Assembly (NCBI RefSeq): GCF_000407145.1
Contig: NZ_KE136474.1
Span: 186,001 to 250,000, forward strand
Length of the DNA: 64,000 bases
From: Enterococcus caccae ATCC BAA-1240
GTDB taxonomy: Bacteria > Bacillota > Bacilli > Lactobacillales > Enterococcaceae
Reading direction: 5' to 3'
How positions within the stretch are numbered: position 1 is the stretch's first letter; every line of letters starts with the position of its first letter. Of the stretch, positions 27,552 through 36,530 are shown one piece after another. A program made the translations under genes and the position numbers. The notes below the pieces were generated by a model. It was not told the origin of the DNA, made no database searches, and worked only from the letters and a program-made list of their open reading frames with translations.

Positions 27552-27830
27552 AAAAAAACTCCCATCCTACTAAAAGGACGAGAGTTTTAAACTTTCGCGG
27601 TACCACCTTCAATTGACTTTATAAAAAGTCCACTCTTTCAGTACAACCATACTGAGGCGCTATAACAGGCGCACCTGAATTGATCTCAACGTATTCGATC
27701 AATTTGTTCAAAGGCCATTTTCTTTTCCAACTTCGCTATCTCTTCCCACCAACAGAGACTCTCTTTAAGCTATCTGAAAAATACTTTCCTTATCTTCACA
27801 TTTAATTTTAATAGATAATGTATTACAAGG
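27552..27830 (-). promoter_or_regulatory. T-box riboswitch upstream of peptide-binding protein and pepT
   Basis: The minus strand has the T-box core GGTGGTACCGCG (27596-27607), a terminator stem with TTTTTTT (27552-27588), and an AGTA loop with CAGATAGC in Stem I. The specifier side reads GAAAATGGCCTTT. It can be read as UGG (27715-27717) or as AUG followed by a purine (27716-27718). AUG fits the usual purine after the specifier better; UGG would match the neighbouring trp leader. Tryptophan and methionine are both possible. Confidence 0.85.
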
Positions 27831-27860
27831 ATTGTAGCATACAAAAATAGGGAGCGTCAA
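27831..27860 (-). promoter_or_regulatory. promoter of T-box/peptide-binding/pepT transcript
   Basis: On the minus strand TTGACG (27855-27860), an 18-bp spacer and TACAAT (27831-27836), with TG one base ahead of the -10. Confidence 0.8.
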
Positions 27861-28099
27861 CTGACGTTTTAGTTTTTTAGTTTTTTATCTCACGACTCAT
27901 CCTATCTCCTTATGATATAAACACTATTTTACACTCCAAACCATGTAAAACAAACAAGACTTAGAGACTTCAATTCTTTTCTCCATTCTCTATTTCTTGG
28001 AAAAAAAATTGTTTTTTTGATAAAAACCTTACTCTTCTAAATGATATAATTTAAATAGTATTATAATATTTTAATACTAAAAAGGGAGGAAATGGGAAA
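27861..28099. other. intergenic region with divergent promoters
   Basis: The stretch between the T-box promoter and the LPXTG gene holds an extended -10 (TGATATAAT, 28042-28050) for the latter. No gene or notable structure is seen in the rest. Confidence 0.5.
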
Positions 28100-29356
28100 A
28101 TGAAAAGAAATAAAAAATTTGCTAGTCTAGCGTTGGTATCGCTACTAGCACCAACGTTGTTGAATGCTCAACAGGTATTAGCAGAGGAAACACAAACAGC
28201 ACCTGTTGAACAACAAGAAGTCGTTCCTGAAAAAGAACAACCTGAAGCTGAAAAAGAGGTTGAGGTTGAGACACAACCCGAAGCTGACAAGGAAGTACCT
28301 AAGGAAGACGCTAAACCTGAGAGCAAACCTGAACAAGAAGTGCCCAAAGAAGAAGCTAAACCTGAAACTACACCCGATACTGAAAAAGACAAAACACCAA
28401 ACAAAGAGGAAGCTGATACGAAAGTAACAGTACACGTTAGTGTTTTTGATGAAACCGAAGGCCTGATCAAAACTCTTTCTTTCACTGATGAAGCGGGTTC
28501 TACTCGTACTTATGCACTAGAATTAACACCAGGTGCGTATACTCTTGTTTCTACTTCAGATCCAATGGCGATTCCTGCTGCGGATGAGTTTGGTAATCTA
28601 GGTGTACAAATCACCATGCCAACGGCTACTTCAGGTACCCATTCTATTTCTGTTACTGTAAAAAAACTTGAGGGTACCATTGGTGGAAATGTTTATGTTG
28701 CTCACATTGATGATCGCGGCTTTGAGATAACGCAGGCAGTGACTATTATGGGTGGCTTTGTTGGAGATCGTTACACGACCACACCTAAAAATGTGCCTGG
28801 TTATTTCTTAGTAAATACACCCGCTAATCATGAAGGTTATTTCAATGAAACTAATCAAGAAGTCATTTATCGCTATGATCGTGTTCAAACAAATGTTAGT
28901 GTCGTTTGTGTTGATGAGAATGGTACACCTCTAGGAGAAGTTGTATCTAGATCAGGTAAATTCGAGGACACATTCACGATTACAGCACCTGAAGTGCCTG
29001 GTTATGAATACTTAGGTATTTCTCAAGCTGCCTACTCAGCAAATCCATCTATGACTTTTGAAGGAACATACGGAGTAGAAGATCAAAGCTTTGTTGCTAC
29101 TTATAGAAAAATTGTAGAGGTTCCTGCGATACCTACTGCTCCAACGCCAGATATCGAAACAGCTGCAATACCAAATCTATTACCAACACCAATCAAAACA
29201 GATCTTGTCAAAAAAGAGTCTGTTAAAAAAGAGCATAAAAAATTGCCTGAAACAGGTGAAGCTGAAACAAGTTCTTTCGTAGCTTCAGTTGGGTTGACAA
29301 TCATTGCAGCAGTTTATTTCACTAAGAAAAAACGCGAAGATGAATTTAGCCTATAA
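28100..29356 (+). CDS. LPXTG-anchored surface protein with MucBP-like domains
   Basis: A 418-residue sortase-anchored protein. It has a signal peptide (1-29, ending VLAEE), then a Pro/Glu/Lys-rich spacer with PEADKEVPKEDAKPE-type repeats (~30-110), a beta-rich domain (~112-195), and two MucBP-like modules. The first (~197-265) holds VPGYFLVNTP and the second (~266-340) VPGYEYLGIS; each ends in a YRYD or TYRK strand. The wall-sorting signal is LPETG (382-386), a hydrophobic segment and KKKRED. MucBP modules bind mucins in lactobacilli, so a host-adhesion role is plausible but unproven. AGGGAGG precedes the ATG. Confidence 0.9.
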   Translation: MKRNKKFASLALVSLLAPTLLNAQQVLAEETQTAPVEQQEVVPEKEQPEAEKEVEVETQPEADKEVPKEDAKPESKPEQEVPKEEAKPETTPDTEKDKTPNKEEADTKVTVHVSVFDETEGLIKTLSFTDEAGSTRTYALELTPGAYTLVSTSDPMAIPAADEFGNLGVQITMPTATSGTHSISVTVKKLEGTIGGNVYVAHIDDRGFEITQAVTIMGGFVGDRYTTTPKNVPGYFLVNTPANHEGYFNETNQEVIYRYDRVQTNVSVVCVDENGTPLGEVVSRSGKFEDTFTITAPEVPGYEYLGISQAAYSANPSMTFEGTYGVEDQSFVATYRKIVEVPAIPTAPTPDIETAAIPNLLPTPIKTDLVKKESVKKEHKKLPETGEAETSSFVASVGLTIIAAVYFTKKKREDEFSL

Positions 29357-29375
29357 TCGTTTTAAATAATACATT

Positions 29376-29418
29376 AAAAAGGAATATAAGTCAGCATATA
29401 GACTTATATTCCTTTTTT
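29376..29418. terminator. bidirectional terminator
   Basis: AAAGGAATATAAGTC and GACTTATATTCCTTT form a 15-bp stem with A and T flanks, between the converging surface-protein and siderophore-binding genes. Confidence 0.9.
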
Positions 29419-29428
29419 ATTTCGATAT

Positions 29429-30391
29429 TTATTTCAATGCTTTTTGCACATCTTCAATCATCAAGTGAGTAGACTCTAATCCTCCGCCACTCAAGTACCA
29501 AACATCTGGTTGCAACGTGATTACTTTGCTGTTTTTACCTGCATTTGTTTGCTTAACCAATTCATTATTCTCTACATTATCGTTTGTATCGTCTCCGCCG
29601 ATTGCTTTTGTACGATCAACAACAAACAAAATATCCGGATTTTTTTCTAAGACATATTCATAAGAGACACTTTGACCATGAGTAGATGCTTCAATGGCGT
29701 CATCTGCTTGTTTAAAGCCAAAGGTATCATGAACGATCCCAAACCGTGAACCCTTTCCATAAGCTGAAAGTTGTCCTTCATTAACTAACACAACCAACGC
29801 TTTTTCATCACTTGCCTCTGCTTTTTCTTTAACAGCTGCTATTTCTTTTTCTAAATCAGTGATTTTTGTTTTCGCTTCATCCTTTTTATCAAAAATTTCA
29901 GCTAAAGTTTCAATGTTTTTCTTTGTAGAGTTCCATGTATCTTTAGCATCTACTGATAGATAAATCGTGGGAGCAATCTTGCTTAGTTTATCTTGGAAAT
30001 CTTTTTGGCGACCAGAAATGATAATCATATCTGGTTTTAATTGGTTGATTTTTTCTAAATCCGGTTCTTTGATTCCTCCTGCTGATTCTACTTTTTTATA
30101 TTCAGACAGGTATTTAGGTAAATTTTTCGTTGGTGCTCCGACAACAGCTTTTCCAACTCCCAAAGCATCCAGCGTATCCAATGAGCCGTTATCAAAAACA
30201 ACCACTTTTTTCGGATTCTTCGGTACTTCAACAGAACCATTTGAATCTTTCACCATCAGTGTTTTTGCTTCTTTACTTACATCATTTGAGTTCGATCCGT
30301 CGGTAGTTTTTTTATCATTACTTCCACATGCACCTAAAGTAAGTAAGGCAATCATTGAAATTGATGCAATGGCTAAGAATTTCTTTTTCAT
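29429..30391 (-). CDS. siderophore ABC transporter substrate-binding lipoprotein
   Basis: A 320-residue SBP of the FatB/CeuE type for ferric catecholate siderophores. The signal peptide ends in the lipobox LGAC. PKKVVVFDNGSLDTLDALGVGKAVVG opens the first lobe, and KINQLKPDMIIISGRQ is the usual inter-lobe motif. It is the last gene of the importer operon, separated from the ATPase gene by 148 bp that contain a repeat fragment. In E. faecalis the operon in the same relative place has been described as the FitABCD iron transporter. Confidence 0.92.
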   Translation of the reverse strand: MKKKFLAIASISMIALLTLGACGSNDKKTTDGSNSNDVSKEAKTLMVKDSNGSVEVPKNPKKVVVFDNGSLDTLDALGVGKAVVGAPTKNLPKYLSEYKKVESAGGIKEPDLEKINQLKPDMIIISGRQKDFQDKLSKIAPTIYLSVDAKDTWNSTKKNIETLAEIFDKKDEAKTKITDLEKEIAAVKEKAEASDEKALVVLVNEGQLSAYGKGSRFGIVHDTFGFKQADDAIEASTHGQSVSYEYVLEKNPDILFVVDRTKAIGGDDTNDNVENNELVKQTNAGKNSKVITLQPDVWYLSGGGLESTHLMIEDVQKALK

Positions 30392-30461
30392 TTTATTTCC
30401 CCCAATTATTATTTTTTAAATTTTTCCGTCATAATTTAACATGTTTGATCCGCTTCTCTTC

Positions 30462-30537
30462 TAATCTAGCTTCACGAACTAGCTCTTCAAAAAAGAGGAA
30501 TACTATTTGTTCAAGAGCCAAACAATGCTCTCAACTT
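30462..30537 (-). repeat. short diverged copy of the trpF-trpB repeat family
   Basis: On the minus strand it opens AAGTTGAGAGCATTGTTTGG and closes GCTAGTTCGTGAAGCTAGAT. These resemble the two ends of the ~120 bp units at 18483-19079, with most of the middle missing. It lies inside the siderophore operon, between the ATPase and binding-protein genes. Confidence 0.5.
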
Positions 30538-30539
30538 TT

Positions 30540-31298
30540 CTAATTAAAATACATACAAAATCGTTTTCCTTCAATTTCACAAATCCGGATATTCATATCG
30601 TAAAGCTTATTCAACACTTCTGATTGAATAATGTCATCTGTACTCCCATGGGTAAATAGCCGCCCCTCTTTCATTGCTACGATTTCATCTGCATAGCTCG
30701 CTGCAAAATTGATATCATGTAACACGATAATAACCGTTTTACCAAATTCATCCACCAAACGACGTAATGTTTGCATCATTTGAACTGCAAAATTCATATC
30801 TAAATTATTCAATGGTTCATCTAACAAAATATAATCTGTATCCTGCGCTAAAACCATCGCAATATAAACACGTTGTAATTGTCCTCCTGACAAAGTATCG
30901 ATCAGTTCATCTGCTAAATCCAATAAGCCAAGATTTTTCATTGCTTCTTCGACTTTCTCATGATCCTCTTTCTTCAAACGACCTTTGCTATAAGGAAAGC
31001 GACCAAAATTAACTAGCTCTCTGACAGTGATTTTTAGATTGATTCCATTCGTTTGTTTTAAAATCGATAGTTTTTTAGATAATTCACTTTGTTTCCAGGT
31101 TTTCACTTCGTTGTGATCTAAATATATTTCACCCGTATCTTTTGGAATCAATCGGCTCATCATTGAAAGCAGCGTACTTTTCCCTGCCCCATTCGGACCG
31201 ATAAAAGCGGTCAATTTTTGCTCTGTAATCGGCAATTGAACCTCTGAAACAACAATCTTTTCACCATATCTTTTTGATACATTTTTGATTTCGATCAT
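30540..31298 (-). CDS. siderophore ABC transporter ATP-binding protein
   Basis: A 252-residue FecE/CeuD-type ATPase. Walker A is GPNGAGKSTLL, the signature LSGGQLQRVYIAMVL, Walker B YILLDEPLNNLD, and the H-loop VLHDI. Its start overlaps the end of the second permease gene by 4 bp. It powers import by the two FecCD-type permeases encoded upstream. Confidence 0.95.
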   Translation of the reverse strand: MIEIKNVSKRYGEKIVVSEVQLPITEQKLTAFIGPNGAGKSTLLSMMSRLIPKDTGEIYLDHNEVKTWKQSELSKKLSILKQTNGINLKITVRELVNFGRFPYSKGRLKKEDHEKVEEAMKNLGLLDLADELIDTLSGGQLQRVYIAMVLAQDTDYILLDEPLNNLDMNFAVQMMQTLRRLVDEFGKTVIIVLHDINFAASYADEIVAMKEGRLFTHGSTDDIIQSEVLNKLYDMNIRICEIEGKRFCMYFN

Positions 31299-32263
31299 CT
31301 GCGCTGCTTCCTTTCACTAATAATTTTTCCAACAAAATAAACGCCGCCGCCAAATTCAATCACAATACTTAACGTCGTATTCAATTGAAAAACTTGTTCT
31401 ACAAGAAACTGTCCAAATACAAGCAGTAAGATAGACAACAAGCTACCACCTAAAAACAATGCTCGATGTTTATACGTCCCCATCAATTGATAGCTCATAT
31501 TGGCTACAATAAATCCAAGGAACGTAACTGGTCCAACTAAGGCAGTTGACAATCCGATCAACGCACTAATCACAGTCAATAGGACAAACTGAAATCTCGG
31601 AACATTGATTCCTAAACTCGTTGCTTGATCATTCCCTAGATGAAGAACATCTAACGCATGACTTTTCACCCATAAAAAACCAGCTAAAAAGGCAATCAAT
31701 ATCCCTGCAATAAGCAGATGTTGGCTATTCACATTACCAAAACTAGCAAATAATTTCCCTTGTAGTAAGTCATACTCATTCGGATCCATCACGACTTGTA
31801 AAAAAGTACTAATACTATTGAAAAATGTTCCTAAAATAATCCCAATCATCAATAATAAAAATAGATCGTTTCCACCCTTTTTCAACAAGAAGCGAGATAA
31901 TATAATACTGGCACTTACCATCAATAAAACATTTATAAGAAATGTGGCAATCGTTTCATTGCCTAAAAGCTGCTGCCCACCTAAAAAGAAAAACAACAAG
32001 GTCTGAATAAAAACATACAGTGAATCTAAGCCCAAAATATTTGGTGTTAAAAAATGATTTTGGGTCATTGTCTGAAAACTAATCGTTGAAAATGTAGCAG
32101 CGATGCCTACAAAAACAAAAGCAAGTAGTTTTTTCCCTCTAAGTTCCAGAGCAAAAGCCCAATTTCCATATGTTTTATAAGACAAATACAAAGCACAAAC
32201 TATAATAACTGCAATCAATAATAACAAAATTTTTATCACTGATGAATGGAAGAATTTTTTCAT
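31295..32263 (-). CDS. siderophore ABC transporter permease, FecCD family (second)
   Basis: A 322-residue membrane protein with about nine hydrophobic segments. TPNILGLDSLYVFIQ and FLGFIVANMSYQLMGTYKHR are the FecCD hallmarks, the latter being the coupling region that contacts the ATPase. It overlaps both neighbours by 4 bp. With the first permease it forms the heterodimeric channel. Confidence 0.94.
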   Translation of the reverse strand: MKKFFHSSVIKILLLLIAVIIVCALYLSYKTYGNWAFALELRGKKLLAFVFVGIAATFSTISFQTMTQNHFLTPNILGLDSLYVFIQTLLFFFLGGQQLLGNETIATFLINVLLMVSASIILSRFLLKKGGNDLFLLLMIGIILGTFFNSISTFLQVVMDPNEYDLLQGKLFASFGNVNSQHLLIAGILIAFLAGFLWVKSHALDVLHLGNDQATSLGINVPRFQFVLLTVISALIGLSTALVGPVTFLGFIVANMSYQLMGTYKHRALFLGGSLLSILLLVFGQFLVEQVFQLNTTLSIVIEFGGGVYFVGKIISERKQRR

Positions 32264-33207
32264 GCTGTTTTCCTCCTCATCAATAATGCGATAAAGATAA
32301 CGCTACCTAACACACCGACTACAACACTTACCGGAACCTCATAAGGTGCAATCACTACACGTGCTAAAACATCACATGCCAGCAAGAAAATACTTCCGCC
32401 AACAGCTGTGATCGCCAATGTATTTTTCATATGATCACCATAACGCATCGATACTAGATTGGGAACAATCACCCCTAAAAATGGAATATTGCCCACCATA
32501 ATCAAAACGACTGCACTGGACAACGCCACAATCCCTAATCCGAACAATTGAATACGCTGATAATTTAGTCCTAGGTTGGTCGCCATATCTTCCCCCATAC
32601 CGACTACTGTAAAACGATAGGCAAAAAGATAGGTGATGATCAATAATGGAATCGTCAGATAAAGCAGTTCATAGTTGCCTTTCATCACTGTGGAAAAATT
32701 TCCTTGCAGCCACGAAGACATATTTTGAACGAGCTGAAATTGATACGCAAAAAAAGTTGCTACTGAACCAATGATATTTCCAAACATCACACCGATCAGC
32801 GGGATCATAACTTGATTTTTTGCAGGTAAAAAACGTGTTAAATAAATAAACGCTAACGTCCCACCAAATGCAAACAAGAATGCGATAAAAGAGCGGAACA
32901 ATAGTGGTGCACTCGGAAAAAAGATCATAACGACTAAAATACCCAATCGTGCGCTGTCCATCGTACCTGCCGTACTTGGCGAAACAAATTTATTTTGTGT
33001 TAAATGTTGCATGATCAACCCAGAGATACTGATCGTACTTCCGGCAATAACTAAACTGATCGTTCGAGGTATCCTCGTTGTTAACAATACTAATTGTTGC
33101 TGTGAATCCCATTGAAATAATTGTGTCAGAGAAATATCTTTCACTCCGACAAAAACCGATAATACAATCAAAAGGAGTAAGAGAACAAATAGGCCTATTT
33201 TTTTCAT
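32260..33207 (-). CDS. siderophore ABC transporter permease, FecCD family (first)
   Basis: A 315-residue FecCD-type permease and first gene of the operon. The N-terminal RIPRTISLVIAGSTISISGL and PSTAGTMDSARLG motifs and the late FLGVIVPNLVSMRYGDHMKN are typical. It is preceded by a promoter overlapped or followed by a Fur-like box, so iron limitation should induce the whole operon. Confidence 0.94.
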   Translation of the reverse strand: MKKIGLFVLLLLLIVLSVFVGVKDISLTQLFQWDSQQQLVLLTTRIPRTISLVIAGSTISISGLIMQHLTQNKFVSPSTAGTMDSARLGILVVMIFFPSAPLLFRSFIAFLFAFGGTLAFIYLTRFLPAKNQVMIPLIGVMFGNIIGSVATFFAYQFQLVQNMSSWLQGNFSTVMKGNYELLYLTIPLLIITYLFAYRFTVVGMGEDMATNLGLNYQRIQLFGLGIVALSSAVVLIMVGNIPFLGVIVPNLVSMRYGDHMKNTLAITAVGGSIFLLACDVLARVVIAPYEVPVSVVVGVLGSVIFIALLMRRKTA

Positions 33208-33258
33208 ATACTTGCTCCATTTTTCTAGCTGTCTAGCTTTACAAGCTAACTTTCTAAT

Positions 33259-33279
33259 TGAGAATGATTTTCATTCTTA
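33259..33279 (-). promoter_or_regulatory. Fur box of the siderophore operon
   Basis: TGAGAATGATTTTCATTCTTA contains the palindrome AGAATGA-TTT-TCATTCT, close to the Fur consensus TGATAATNATTATCA. It lies just downstream of the predicted -10, where bound Fur would block transcription. Confidence 0.8.
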
Positions 33280-33285
33280 CTTATT

Positions 33286-33314
33286 AGTCTATGCGAAATT
33301 TGGGATAAAAGCAA
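33286..33314 (-). promoter_or_regulatory. promoter of the siderophore operon
   Basis: On the minus strand TTGCTT (33309-33314), a 17-bp spacer and TAGACT (33286-33291). Confidence 0.55.
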
Positions 33315-33433
33315 TACTTTTTTGCCTTTTATTCATACTCAATTAAAGAGTATCTTCTACTTTACCAAAGGTTTCAGACTTGTTCTATGCTATAATTTGA
33401 AGTAAGACTAGATGGAAGCAGGTTAGATAATTA

Positions 33434-33880
33434 ATGGCACAAGATGACTTACAGAAACATTTAGATAATGCAATGTATGGCACCCCGCTGCTGAAACCCG
33501 AAGAACAGCGCAAATACATGGGCACCTTCCGTGAAAGATGTTATCTGACAATGACGATTGAACAAATGAAAAATACAGAAGATAAGGCGAACTTTTTAAA
33601 AGAGCTAGAGCAACATCCTAATGCCACTGTTTTATTAAATGGTGCAATGGCAATCGATTTACAGTCTGCTTATATTAAATTGATCAATGAGCGGCAAATA
33701 AAATTTACAGTGGTCAATGATTTTGTAGAAAATACGCCGGATTCTTTCGGGATCGTTTTAACTGCAAGTGAAGCTGTAAATGAACCAATTATCGATATTG
33801 AACAAAAACATCCTAAGCAAACTTCAACGAATCAAACAGAGCAACCTAAAAAAGGATTCTGGCATAAATTATTTCATTAA
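33434..33880 (+). CDS. YueI family protein (DUF1694)
   Basis: A 148-residue cytoplasmic protein of the YueI family, seen in HLDNAMYGTPLLKPEEQRKYMGTFRERCYL and the ATVLLNGAMAIDLQSAYIKLI stretch. Its function is unknown. The first ~40 codons after ATG are oddly GC-rich (CCG CTG CTG, CCC, CGC, GGC ACC TTC) against the AT-rich rest of the gene. It is a single gene converging on gshF. Confidence 0.85.
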   Translation: MAQDDLQKHLDNAMYGTPLLKPEEQRKYMGTFRERCYLTMTIEQMKNTEDKANFLKELEQHPNATVLLNGAMAIDLQSAYIKLINERQIKFTVVNDFVENTPDSFGIVLTASEAVNEPIIDIEQKHPKQTSTNQTEQPKKGFWHKLFH

Positions 33881-33982
33881 ACAATAGACTTTGATTGGTT
33901 GTTGCAGAAATGATAAAAGGCTGATACAACAGCGTTTAGCTCCGAAGAAGTTGCTTTTTTCTCACCGTTTATTCAGATTTAA

Positions 33983-34026
33983 AGCCCGAAACAAAACTAA
34001 TTTTTCGTTTTGTTTCGGGCTCTTAT
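33983..34026. terminator. bidirectional terminator between yueI and gshF
   Basis: AGCCCGAAACAAAAC and GTTTTGTTTCGGGCT form a perfect 15-bp stem followed by T residues. Confidence 0.92.
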
Positions 34027-34033
34027 TTTATAC

Positions 34034-36304
34034 TTATTCAAATACTTCTGGATATAACATTTTCAATACGTCCATTGTCAAATGACGTCCTTGACCTGAA
34101 TGAGGATATGCATGCATATGCATCGCAGGATTAAAATTGGCTTCTATGATCCCATAGGTACGACTATTCTTCATTCCTTTAATTGTTTTATCAGGAACAA
34201 TCAAATCGATCCCACAAATTTTTGCGCCTAAAGCTCGAACCGCTTCAATAGCGATTTGTTTATAGCTTTCGTCAAAGTTATCTGTTACATCGATCGAGTC
34301 GCCGCCAGTACTGACATTAGAATTTTCTCTTAGGTAAACGATTTGATCTTTTTCTGGAACTGATGTCGTTAAAAGATTTTGCTCTTTTAACATCAATCGC
34401 TCTACATCCCCTAGCTGGATCAACTCTAGTGGTGACCGATGATGTGTTCCTCTCAGTGGATCAAGATTTTTTTCCGCCACTAGTGCTTCAACTGAACGAA
34501 CACCATCGCCTACAACATTTGCTGGTACCCGTAACATGATGGCCCGCACTTGGTCATCTAAAACAAAGAAACGATATTCTGTCCCAGGCAAGAATTCTTC
34601 AATCAAAACAGCGGAATCTTCTTTAAAAGCCAAATTCAGCGCTTCTGTGTAATCAGCTAATGAAGCCCCGTCTTTAAAGATCGTGATCCCTAGCCCATAA
34701 TTCGTTGTTTTGGGTTTGATCACAAATGCTTTTTCTGAATATTTGATATAGGCTTGTTCTGCCCTTTCTATCGTATCAAATTCATCTCCTGCTGGGACTG
34801 TAAAACCAGCATCTGCTAGAACTTTTTTAGTGACTGTTTTATTTTCCATAATCAATGGCACAATATAGCTATCTTTACCTGTCATATTCGCATTTTTAAC
34901 ATATTCAATATGATCTTTGTGTTTAAGTTTTAAAAATTGTTCTTGTTCATCTAATAGTTCAACTTCCACACCTTTTTGAATGACATCAAATAAAAACAAC
35001 TGTGTAGATAGTTCCATATTTCTAAAACCAGCTAATTGATAAGGTCGCTCAAACGCCATCCCTTGATATTCTTTTCCAAAAATAATCCCCAGTTCTTGAT
35101 TCGAATTACTTTCAATGATCGTCCACATTTTTCCAGCAATGGTCAAATCTGGTGTTCTTAATTGCGCGCGATGAACTTCCAATGATTTCTTCAATCTAAA
35201 CAACCCTAAAGATTCGATCATTTCATCCATTTCAGCAAAAATACGGTCCCCTTCGGCTAAAAGTTTTACTTGAGCAAAAGGATGTCCTAACGCGACTTGT
35301 TCATTTAAGAAATCGCCTGTCGCTACCCAATCATTCGGCGCTTCTTTTTCATCTGTCCATAATAAATACAACATAAACAAGTGAATAAATTCCAATGACT
35401 CTTCGTCTACCCCTAATGGCGCAAACGGGTTTAAGTCTAGATTTCTTAATTCGATATAGCGAATACCCGTTTTAGGTAAATCAGCCATTTGTTTACCGCC
35501 GCGCAGTCTGACAGCTGAATAAAATTCTTTTTCTTCAGATAAGATACCATTTTCAACCATTCGGTGAATGTCATTGATATAGTGTTGCAAAGATTCATAG
35601 GATACTTTGACATTTTCATTATTTTTATAGCCGAATGAACTGTTGCGCAAACTTCTCACTGGTTCTTTTGGTCGTTCTTCCCGCTCCGTAAAATATCCTG
35701 ATTCGCTGACTGGCGATGCTCCAAATAGATAGGTAATCAACCAACGGTAACGTAAATAATTACGCGAAACTTTCATATAAAGGATGTTTTTGAACTCTTC
35801 GATCGTTTCGTATTCCGTTTGCTGTGAAAAAAGTTGTCGAACCAATTCTATATCATATTCAAAATTAAAGTGAATACCACTGACCATTTGCTTGCGTTTT
35901 CCGTATTCTCTCGCCAAATAACGACGGTACAAAATTCCTTCAAACTGATCCAATTTGGCAATTTTTATGTCTTCATCTTTTAACGGCAATTTTGGCGGCA
36001 TACTTAGCGGCCAAAGCATTTCATGTTTATTCATTGAGCGCAATGCTACGTCATGGATTGCTGCTAGATAGCGCAACATTTCATGGATGGAATTTGCCAC
36101 AGGCGTAATCAGCTCCATCTGCGACTCACTAAAATCTGTTTGAATATATGGATGGTATGAACGATTCCCCAAAACTTCTGGATGATCCGTCGTTGCTAAT
36201 TGACCATCAAATGTCGTACGCTGACTTTCTTTCTCTAATCCAAATCGTGCCGCCATAACATAGGGACGTACACTTTTTTGTTGTAGTAATTCTTTAAATT
36301 TCAT
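34034..36304 (-). CDS. gshF: bifunctional glutathione synthetase (glutamate-cysteine ligase / glutathione synthase)
   Basis: A fused enzyme making glutathione from glutamate, cysteine and glycine. The likely start is ATG 36304 (MKFKELLQQ) after GAAAGGCG, giving 756 residues, the usual GshF length. The N-terminal half is a class I GshA-like ligase (FGLEKESQR, QTDFSESQMELITP, RYIELRNLDLNPF). The C-terminal ATP-grasp half has KTTNYGLGITIF, VLIEEFLPGTEYRFFVL, and EANFNPAMHMHAYP. It is monocistronic. Enterococci use glutathione against oxidative stress. Confidence 0.97.
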   Translation of the reverse strand: MKFKELLQQKSVRPYVMAARFGLEKESQRTTFDGQLATTDHPEVLGNRSYHPYIQTDFSESQMELITPVANSIHEMLRYLAAIHDVALRSMNKHEMLWPLSMPPKLPLKDEDIKIAKLDQFEGILYRRYLAREYGKRKQMVSGIHFNFEYDIELVRQLFSQQTEYETIEEFKNILYMKVSRNYLRYRWLITYLFGASPVSESGYFTEREERPKEPVRSLRNSSFGYKNNENVKVSYESLQHYINDIHRMVENGILSEEKEFYSAVRLRGGKQMADLPKTGIRYIELRNLDLNPFAPLGVDEESLEFIHLFMLYLLWTDEKEAPNDWVATGDFLNEQVALGHPFAQVKLLAEGDRIFAEMDEMIESLGLFRLKKSLEVHRAQLRTPDLTIAGKMWTIIESNSNQELGIIFGKEYQGMAFERPYQLAGFRNMELSTQLFLFDVIQKGVEVELLDEQEQFLKLKHKDHIEYVKNANMTGKDSYIVPLIMENKTVTKKVLADAGFTVPAGDEFDTIERAEQAYIKYSEKAFVIKPKTTNYGLGITIFKDGASLADYTEALNLAFKEDSAVLIEEFLPGTEYRFFVLDDQVRAIMLRVPANVVGDGVRSVEALVAEKNLDPLRGTHHRSPLELIQLGDVERLMLKEQNLLTTSVPEKDQIVYLRENSNVSTGGDSIDVTDNFDESYKQIAIEAVRALGAKICGIDLIVPDKTIKGMKNSRTYGIIEANFNPAMHMHAYPHSGQGRHLTMDVLKMLYPEVFE

Positions 36305-36530
36305 ACTGTCGCCTTTCTTCCCTGTTTTTATTCCATTACTAATCATTATATAGAAAAAGAGAAGCAAAAAGAATATATTAGCTTAAATTTTGTCAAAAGG
36401 AACTAAACTTTTTAATTGGTCTAAAGTATCTCTGGCTATGTTTTTCTTGTTCCTAACGTAGATTCTTTTCAGTCATGTGACTTCGTTGTATACTAGAGAG
36501 AAAAAATAATTTAAATCAAAGGAGAACTTC

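Noticed and set aside
28168-28485. Antisense frame of about 105 codons opposite the surface protein
   Set aside because: It mirrors the Pro/Glu/Lys-rich repeats of the LPXTG gene, which leave the complementary strand open with Ser/Val-rich low-complexity sequence. It has no initiation signals.
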